Origin: Pseudomonas azotoformans
GTDB taxonomy: Bacteria; Pseudomonadota; Gammaproteobacteria; Pseudomonadales; Pseudomonadaceae
Direction: 5' to 3'
Length of the DNA: 64,000 nucleotides
NCBI RefSeq assembly: GCF_001579805.1
Contig: NZ_CP014546.1
Coordinates: forward strand, 6,386,001-6,450,000
The number at the start of each line of letters is the position of its first letter. The stretch's first letter is position 1. Made by a program: the position numbers and the translations under genes. This document shows positions 58,791 to 64,000 of this stretch, in pieces. The notes below the pieces were generated by a model, which was not told the origin of the DNA, searched no databases, and worked only from the letters and a program-made list of their open reading frames with translations.

Positions 58791-60167
58791 GTGAGACTCG
58801 ACAAACTGCGCGTGCAGAATTACCGCTGCTTTGGAGAGTTCGAAATTGACTTCGACCCTCATCTAACCGTCTTGATCGCATCCAACGGGGGCGGCAAAAC
58901 CACTATTCTGGATGCCGCGCGCGTTGCTTTATGGCCTTTTGTCAAAGGTTTCGATCTCGGCAGCCAAACCGGAAAATCCGCGACAATTCAAATCGACGAC
59001 GTGCGTCTAGCCCATCTCGCCAGTGGCAACATGGAGCCCCAAATCGCCAGCGTTATTGAAGCCAAGGGGGTTTGGGAGCCAAACGAGGCTGAAAACATCT
59101 GGTTACAGCAGCGTACGAGCTTGAAAAAATCGACCAACACCCTTGGTGACTTAGGTTCGAAAGCACTGACGGGATACAGCAAGTCTCTTCAGGAAAAAGT
59201 ACGCCGTGATGAGTCTATCGTCTTGCCATTGGTGAGCTACCTCGGCACATCACGTCTTTGGTACGAAGGCCGTTTTACTTCTGCAGCGGCTCAAACCACT
59301 CTCGACAGATCTGAATATTCCAGAACATCTGGCTATCTGAACTGCCTCTCCTACTCGTCAAGCTTCAAAACGTTTACGGCATGGTATGGCTGGGTCTACC
59401 GCAGCTATCGGGAAGCACAGGTGATTTCTCTTGAGCGTAGTACTGAGCTGTCCGATCTTGGTGTTCGCTTCGCGCAGATAATCAAGGCTGTCAAAGAGGC
59501 AATTGATCGACTGATACAAGCCCCGACCGGCTGGCACAGCCTGGAATACAGTGAGAGCCATCAGCAGCAGTTGATCATGCATCATCCTGAGCAAGGCATA
59601 TTACCTGTAGAGATGCTCAGTGACGGACTGCGGAATGCCATTGCCATGGTTGCCGATTTAGCTTTTCGAGCCTGCAAGCTCAATCCACATTTAGGTGATC
59701 AGGCCCCTTTACAAACTCCCGGTATCGCATTGATTGACGAGGTGGATATGTTTCTACACCCGCACTGGCAACAAAAAATCCTGGGGTCCTTGCGATCGGC
59801 TTTTCCGGCCATGCAATTCATTGTCACCACCCACAGCCCACAAGTTTTAAGTACAGTGCGGCGCGAAAATATTCGAGTCATTGGCAAAGATGTTCAGGGC
59901 AAGCTGATTGCCTCACCTCCCCTGGCAATGACCTATGGCGAGCCGAGCAATAACGTTTTACACAGTGTAATGCAGGTAGATCCGCAACCTCCGGTAATTG
60001 AAAAAGCGGACTTGTTGTTACTCACCGAATGGGTAGACAAGGGGCGATACGATGAACAGCCTGCTATTGAATTGATGAAGGCGCTCACAACGGCATTGAG
60101 TGAGCAGCACCCTCAACTTCAGCGCCTGCAGCGCAGCATCAAACGGCAGAGAGCACTTAACAAATGA
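58791..60167 (+). CDS. ptuA: Septu-type defence ATPase PtuA
   Basis: 458 residues if started at GTG 58791 (GGAGA eight bases upstream), where MRLDKLRVQNYRCFGEFEI begins; ATGs at 58722 and 58641 lack ribosome-binding sites. RecF/SMC-type ATPase: Walker A SNGGGKTTILDA, signature EMLSDGLRNAI, Walker B IALIDEVDMFLHPHWQQ, H-loop VTTHSPQVLS. PtuA of Septu systems (and the PtuA of retron Ec78) is this kind of ATPase, which holds a PtuB nuclease inactive until phage attack. It overlaps the next gene by four bases. Family call is based on the pair. Confidence 0.8.
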   Translation: MRLDKLRVQNYRCFGEFEIDFDPHLTVLIASNGGGKTTILDAARVALWPFVKGFDLGSQTGKSATIQIDDVRLAHLASGNMEPQIASVIEAKGVWEPNEAENIWLQQRTSLKKSTNTLGDLGSKALTGYSKSLQEKVRRDESIVLPLVSYLGTSRLWYEGRFTSAAAQTTLDRSEYSRTSGYLNCLSYSSSFKTFTAWYGWVYRSYREAQVISLERSTELSDLGVRFAQIIKAVKEAIDRLIQAPTGWHSLEYSESHQQQLIMHHPEQGILPVEMLSDGLRNAIAMVADLAFRACKLNPHLGDQAPLQTPGIALIDEVDMFLHPHWQQKILGSLRSAFPAMQFIVTTHSPQVLSTVRRENIRVIGKDVQGKLIASPPLAMTYGEPSNNVLHSVMQVDPQPPVIEKADLLLLTEWVDKGRYDEQPAIELMKALTTALSEQHPQLQRLQRSIKRQRALNK

Positions 60168-60889
60168 GGCCTATTCATAAGCGCGGACATGGCCCCTATC
60201 ACTTGAATAACTCACATGCAAATCCACCCAGCACTGCCAAGGCGGCTACCAGTCGGTGGTCGGGGTTTGGCCATAAGCAGCAAGTTTTAGACTGCCTACT
60301 CGAAGAGCAATATGGTCTGTGTTGCTATAGCGAGGTACGACCCGACCAAGCCGGTCTAGGCCTGCACATAGAACACGTAGAAAATAAAAGCCAGAACCCG
60401 CACCGTACATTCGACTACAACAATCTCGCTGCTTGCGCATTGGATAGCAAAACAGATCTGCGCGCATTCAGAGGGCTCGCTTCAGAAGTGTTCGGTGGCC
60501 ACGCCCCTGGTAAGTCAGAAGCGGTAGATATCCATCGCTTTGTATCCTGCCACCAACCCGATTGCAGTCGTTTTTTTGCATACCTTTCCGATGGTCGCAT
60601 TGTATCTGCCGATGGATTATCCGTAGAAGATCAAGAGCGAGCGTCCTACACCATCGCCCTACTCAATCTGAATAGCCCATTTCTTCGGGATTTACGCCAA
60701 CGATGGTGGGATGAACTGGAAACGCTTTTCGATGAGCACATTGAGCAGGATATGAGCCTTCACTGCCTCGCAGGTATTGACCTCGTACCTCGAGAAAACC
60801 AACTGAGTCCATTCTTCAGTATTACCCGAAACTTTTTCGGCCAAATTGCCGAAGAGGTTATAGAGCAGGACGCGCCCTATCTGGCGTAA
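60164..60889 (+). CDS. ptuB: Septu-type HNH nuclease PtuB
   Basis: 241 residues. The retron/Septu HNH layout (TIGR02646-type): CLLEEQYGLCCYSEVRPD, then HIEHVENKSQNPHRTFDYNN, with the His-Asn-His and Cys pairs of the metal site. A C-terminal helical part follows (residues 130-241). In Septu the PtuA-PtuB complex destroys DNA on infection; here the four-base overlap with the ATPase indicates coupled translation. No reverse transcriptase is nearby, so this is Septu and not a retron. Confidence 0.85.
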   Translation: MRPIHKRGHGPYHLNNSHANPPSTAKAATSRWSGFGHKQQVLDCLLEEQYGLCCYSEVRPDQAGLGLHIEHVENKSQNPHRTFDYNNLAACALDSKTDLRAFRGLASEVFGGHAPGKSEAVDIHRFVSCHQPDCSRFFAYLSDGRIVSADGLSVEDQERASYTIALLNLNSPFLRDLRQRWWDELETLFDEHIEQDMSLHCLAGIDLVPRENQLSPFFSITRNFFGQIAEEVIEQDAPYLA

Positions 60890-60907
60890 TCACACACAAT
60901 CGCTCAA

Positions 60908-62869
60908 TCAATAGCCGTGGAGTTCACGGGTTTTCTGATAGGTGTGGAAATCAATCCACTCCACCACGTCGTAAGGCAGGTACAGCTGCACCCGAGCCCG
61001 TGAAATGGCGATGTACACCGCACACAGTCGCTGGTCGAACGCATAGGCGTCCTTGAACTTCACGTTGGTCAACAACTCTGGCGTGAGCAACACCCGGTCG
61101 AACTCCATGCCACCCGCCTCCTCCGCCAACATCAGCAGGCAGCGTTTGCCGGGGATGCCGCTGAGGCGGTTCAAACGCGTGATATCAGCGACGTTGAAGC
61201 CTTTTTCCAGCTCGCTCTCGACCCACAGGAACGACTCGTCGTACTGGCTGGCATCGCGCACCTGTTGCCAGTCATCCATGTCACTGAAGTACGCATGGGG
61301 ACCATTGTCGTTGTGCTCGTTGCTGTAGAACTCCGGCTTGAACAGCGCGATGACGCTGATCATGAAGCGCTGCAGATCCTGTTGCGCGGCACTGTCGAAG
61401 AAGCCAAACGGGCAGTTGGCCTGTTGCAACTGGATGGCCCATTTCATGGTGTCCCAAGGGGACGCGGTCAACACCACGCAGCCTTCGGGCGGCACGAAAC
61501 CCTGGGGGTAATGCTCAATGCCGACGTCGGCATCCCGCGCGCCTTCGAAGGGTGTCTTGCCCTTCTGCGAGTGCACGCTGATCAGCGGGTTGACCAGGCG
61601 CTCGACGTTGCGGCCCGAACGCACGGAGTAATTGATATCGGTGTGCCGGACTTCGCGCTTGCGCCTGACCATTACACCGCTGGCCAATTGATACTCATCG
61701 CCAAGGGTGATCAACACCTGGCGGCCGCGTTCGATAATCTGCAACAACGAAGGCGGAATGTCTTGGCTTTCATCGATCAGCACATGGGTGTAGCGAGGCG
61801 GCACCACGCATCCATCGAGGCTTGCACGCTTGATCAGTAACAGCGCGGCAAAGGCCGTCTGACCGGCCCATTGCGGGTTGGCTTGAACGTACGTCCACAA
61901 CCGGCTGGAGTACTCCAGCAACGCCTGGGCATCCACGCTGGACAGAGGCTGTTTGAAATGCGGCAAATGCCGGGCCGACAGACTGTGATGGTTGGAGTGG
62001 CAATAGCTGTCGAGCACCTTCAGGCAGATATCGAGCGTGGCCGCGCCATCGTGTCCGCGCCAGCCATGTATATTCAGGGTCTGCGACACTTCGTGTTTGC
62101 CGGGCAACCGGGCCGGCGTGGCCTGCGCGGCGGGGCGCTGCCCTTGCAAGAGTGCCTTGGCGAAGGCGGCAAAGGTCGAACCGGTCTTACTGTCCTTGGC
62201 CAGCCCCATGCGTTCACGCAAAGTCGCGAGTTTTGCCCCCGTGCGGGCCAATATCAGGGTCTGGGCCGGCCGCAGGCACTCCATCAACGCGCCGAGCAGG
62301 TGGCTCTTGCCGATGCCCGCGTAGCCTTGGACATGCAGGTCTTCGTTCAGGTTGGCGCGAAAGGTCCGCACCAGCTTGTCCTGGGCCGGGCTGAGCCAGC
62401 GCTCGCGGTGCCGGGGCGTGACCATCTGCTGGCTGAAGGGATCGTTGCTGCGCAAATGGCGGACCTTGTAGCCGATATCCCATTTACCCGTAGGCAGCAG
62501 GTAATCCCGCGCCGCGACTTCTTCAGCCGAGAGCAGGCGCAGATTGACGGTTTTAAGGGCATTGAAGCCGAAGTACAGCTTGCGCGGATCGAACAGCCGC
62601 TGGGCTTCGGACAACAACGTGGCGGCGCCCTCTGCCTGGGTATCCACCGACCAATCGAGCAACTTGGCCAGGATGCGCTCGGCACCCGCGCACGTCAGGT
62701 CCTTTTGCGCCGCCTGGGCCAGGTTCTGGATCACCAGCACGGCGGCCAACTCCGGGTCCGTCAGGCCGACCAGGGCCTTGGCAGCGTCCGCGCCGAGCAG
62801 GGCCGTGCAGGTTTCCTCCGTGACAGGCAGGAAGACCGGGCTGGCTAAATCAAAGTGTTCCGGTTGCAT
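60908..62869 (-). CDS. UvrD/Rep-type helicase-like protein (unknown role)
   Basis: 653 residues. An N-terminal domain of about 165 residues without a clear match is followed by a superfamily-1 helicase core: Walker A VQGYAGIGKSHLLG (about 180), Walker B THVLIDESQDIPP (about 361), GDEYQLASGV (motif III-like, about 392), and AVYIAISRARVQLYL (motif VI-like, about 625) near the end. It is shorter than UvrD and lacks its 2B subdomain extent. Convergent with ptuB (19 bp between stops) and followed upstream by a small coil protein gene. Could belong to DNA repair or to an undescribed defence set. Confidence 0.65.
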   Translation of the reverse strand: MQPEHFDLASPVFLPVTEETCTALLGADAAKALVGLTDPELAAVLVIQNLAQAAQKDLTCAGAERILAKLLDWSVDTQAEGAATLLSEAQRLFDPRKLYFGFNALKTVNLRLLSAEEVAARDYLLPTGKWDIGYKVRHLRSNDPFSQQMVTPRHRERWLSPAQDKLVRTFRANLNEDLHVQGYAGIGKSHLLGALMECLRPAQTLILARTGAKLATLRERMGLAKDSKTGSTFAAFAKALLQGQRPAAQATPARLPGKHEVSQTLNIHGWRGHDGAATLDICLKVLDSYCHSNHHSLSARHLPHFKQPLSSVDAQALLEYSSRLWTYVQANPQWAGQTAFAALLLIKRASLDGCVVPPRYTHVLIDESQDIPPSLLQIIERGRQVLITLGDEYQLASGVMVRRKREVRHTDINYSVRSGRNVERLVNPLISVHSQKGKTPFEGARDADVGIEHYPQGFVPPEGCVVLTASPWDTMKWAIQLQQANCPFGFFDSAAQQDLQRFMISVIALFKPEFYSNEHNDNGPHAYFSDMDDWQQVRDASQYDESFLWVESELEKGFNVADITRLNRLSGIPGKRCLLMLAEEAGGMEFDRVLLTPELLTNVKFKDAYAFDQRLCAVYIAISRARVQLYLPYDVVEWIDFHTYQKTRELHGY

Positions 62870-62889
62870 AACGCCTCGCCGCCAGGGAA

Positions 62890-63363
62890 TCAGGCATTGC
62901 CCTGACCGCCCAGTTCAAACCGATACTCCCCGAGGGAGCCTGACATACCGCCCCAATGAGGACCCGCGTCAGCCGTAGTAACCATCGCAGTGACCTGCTG
63001 CTGAAGTTCGAAGACCGCCATATCCAGTAGCCGGCGCAGGTCTTCGGCACTCTGTGCGGCCACATTCAATTGCAGCGTGTAGGCACCTGTGAGGGGCGGC
63101 GCTGCTGGATCGGCAGGCGGTGCGGGCTCGTTGGCCACCTCCCCCGTCCGGATCATTTCCGCCTGGCTGAGGATTTCCGCGTGTTCGTCGTCCATAAGGT
63201 CCAGCACCCGTGACAATTCCAGGGTCTGTTCAGGATGGGATTGAATGCGGTCCTTGATCTCCAGGCGCCGCATCTGCCACTCCCGCAGCTTCTCGCGCGT
63301 GAGGTCGTCGACTTTTTCCACGTGTGTTGTCTCCGGATGCCAGGCACTGGAGTATGCCGCCAT
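62890..63363 (-). CDS. Small helical protein upstream of the helicase gene (unknown)
   Basis: 157 residues if started at the ATG 63363 (weak GAGC site). A TTG at 63426 would give 178. Residues 1-70 are a charged coil (REWQMRRLEIKDRIQSHPEQ and SRVLDLMDDEHAEILSQ); a Pro/Ala linker (EPAPPADPAAPP) joins it to a C-terminal domain with NVAAQSAEDLRRLLDMAVFE. It precedes the helicase-like gene by 20 bases in the same direction, so they form a bicistron. No family recognised. Confidence 0.6.
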   Translation of the reverse strand: MAAYSSAWHPETTHVEKVDDLTREKLREWQMRRLEIKDRIQSHPEQTLELSRVLDLMDDEHAEILSQAEMIRTGEVANEPAPPADPAAPPLTGAYTLQLNVAAQSAEDLRRLLDMAVFELQQQVTAMVTTADAGPHWGGMSGSLGEYRFELGGQGNA

Positions 63364-63442
63364 GGACTGCTCGATGGCAGATGGCTTGAATGCATTTTTT
63401 GAATTGAATTTAAGGAGGTGTTGCAAGGAAGAGCGTTATGGA

Positions 63443-63550
63443 GGCAACCCCACCAGCCACACCCCGGCACACAATGTTCCCGCTGTGGCTGCTGCCTTCC
63501 GGCTCTGACCAGGTTCACGGGTAATCGTTGAAAGCCATATGGGGCAAGGG
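63443..63550 (-). ncRNA. ffs: Signal recognition particle RNA (4.5S RNA)
   Basis: Read on the minus strand it contains the conserved SRP loop: CCTGGTCAGAGCCGGAAGGC followed by AGCAGCC, the asymmetric-loop and GGAA tetraloop region that binds Ffh, and the end GCTGGTGGGGTTGCC that pairs with the 5' end TTGCCCCATATGG. Ends are approximate. In P. aeruginosa ffs lies directly upstream of dnaX; here they are 9.8 kb apart. Confidence 0.9.
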
Positions 63551-63666
63551 TAACAGGCTTTTGAGGTTGTCTCTATTCTTCCGTGCCAACACCCGGTGCG
63601 GACAGTCAGAAATCGGGGTGTAGCCAGCACTGTCACACACAGCTGCCACACATCGGTGTCACACAT

Positions 63667-64000
63667 ATGGCCTACATAATCCGTCGCGGGGCTTTCTACT
63701 ATTTGAATCTGCGACTACCTAAGCACCTCTTCCTAAGGTGTCACACCTTACGTTTGAGCCTGAACATCCGGGACCGGCAAAGCGCGTTGCTTCTTGCTGC
63801 ATTTCTGGCCCAGCGGGTGCATAAGCACTTATCAGAACACCCCCTGGATGGCTTTCAGACGCTGCGTAGGCTGTGTTCGGAGTGGCGTGATTCAGCACCC
63901 ATGCCGACCATCCAAAACGCATCACGGAAGGTTCCAGCCATCAGCGTGAAGTGCAATGTGGACGGACCTACACTGACCACCCTGTCCAAGCTGTATATCG
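63667..64000 (+). CDS. Integrase-like protein, N-terminal part (cut by window edge)
   Basis: An open frame from the ATG at 63667 to the edge, 111 codons. It starts MAYIIRRGAFYYLNLRLPKH, followed by LRLSLNIRDRQSALLLAAFL; this is the DUF6538/Arm-type N-terminus of tyrosine integrases, where a tag strand is followed by R-x-SL. The catalytic domain lies beyond the edge. No clear ribosome-binding site was seen. It sits beyond ffs on the far side from the helicase gene, consistent with mobile-element activity at this locus. Confidence 0.6.
   Translation, partial: MAYIIRRGAFYYLNLRLPKHLFLRCHTLRLSLNIRDRQSALLLAAFLAQRVHKHLSEHPLDGFQTLRRLCSEWRDSAPMPTIQNASRKVPAISVKCNVDGPTLTTLSKLYI

Noticed and set aside
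63245..63508. An 87-codon plus-strand frame next to ffs.
   Set aside because: It overlaps the small coil protein antisense and runs into ffs, with no coding signals.

Overview
The window is a 64-kb chromosomal stretch of a fluorescent pseudomonad (Pseudomonas fluorescens group). Supporting this are the order ccoNOQP-2, ccoNOQP-1, ccoGHIS, hemN, anr, apt and the recR-ybaB-dnaX-ffs block, which follow the arrangement I know from P. aeruginosa, together with aceK, an ECF sigma/FabH-like/hrpA neighbourhood, and REP repeats built on GAGCAAGCCCGCTCCCAC. There are no tRNA, rRNA or CRISPR loci.

Layout. 1-7.7 kb: the 5' end of an Abi-like gene, a DMT exporter, azoR, LysR regulator, hydrolase, periplasmic cyclophilin, an ABC exporter and aquaporin Z. 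7.7-8.4 kb: a brnT-brnA toxin-antitoxin cassette bracketed by a 29-bp direct repeat. 8.4-17.4 kb: acyltransferase-like gene, outer-membrane porin, ECF sigma with zinc anti-sigma, FabH-like synthase, hrpA. 17.6-18.5 kb: two short genes that start with the same MPIDS residues and look like secreted-effector material. 18.5-27.7 kb: aceK, two chemoreceptors (one behind a clear sigma-28 promoter), two DMT transporters, a CPBP protease and a small hydrolase. 27.8-47.6 kb: the microaerobic respiration block. The two cbb3 oxidase operons are separated by about 4.6 kb of accessory DNA: a putative membrane-toxin/immunity pair, a DUF3077-type gene, an intact IS3-family element, and a structured leader cut off from its gene by that element. 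ccoGHIS assembles the oxidases, hemN makes heme without oxygen, and Anr is the oxygen sensor. Anr boxes precede cco2, ccoG and hemN.

47.6-64 kb: apt, a frameshifted acyl-CoA dehydrogenase, recR, curA-like oxidoreductase, ybaB and dnaX. Between dnaX and ffs (SRP RNA), which are close neighbours in P. aeruginosa, lie about 9.8 kb of cargo: a binding protein, VOC protein, DMT transporter, LysR regulator, a muramidase with an adjacent exported SH3-like protein (effector-immunity layout), a two-gene Septu-type defence system (PtuA ATPase plus PtuB HNH nuclease), and a helicase-like gene with a small partner of unknown role. Just beyond ffs a tyrosine-integrase-like gene begins and runs off the window.

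Four genes between 49.2 and 57.9 kb carry single-base frameshifts. Three of them are one extra base at a GGCC site, and all four recover full length when one base is corrected, so sequencing error must be excluded before they are called pseudogenes.
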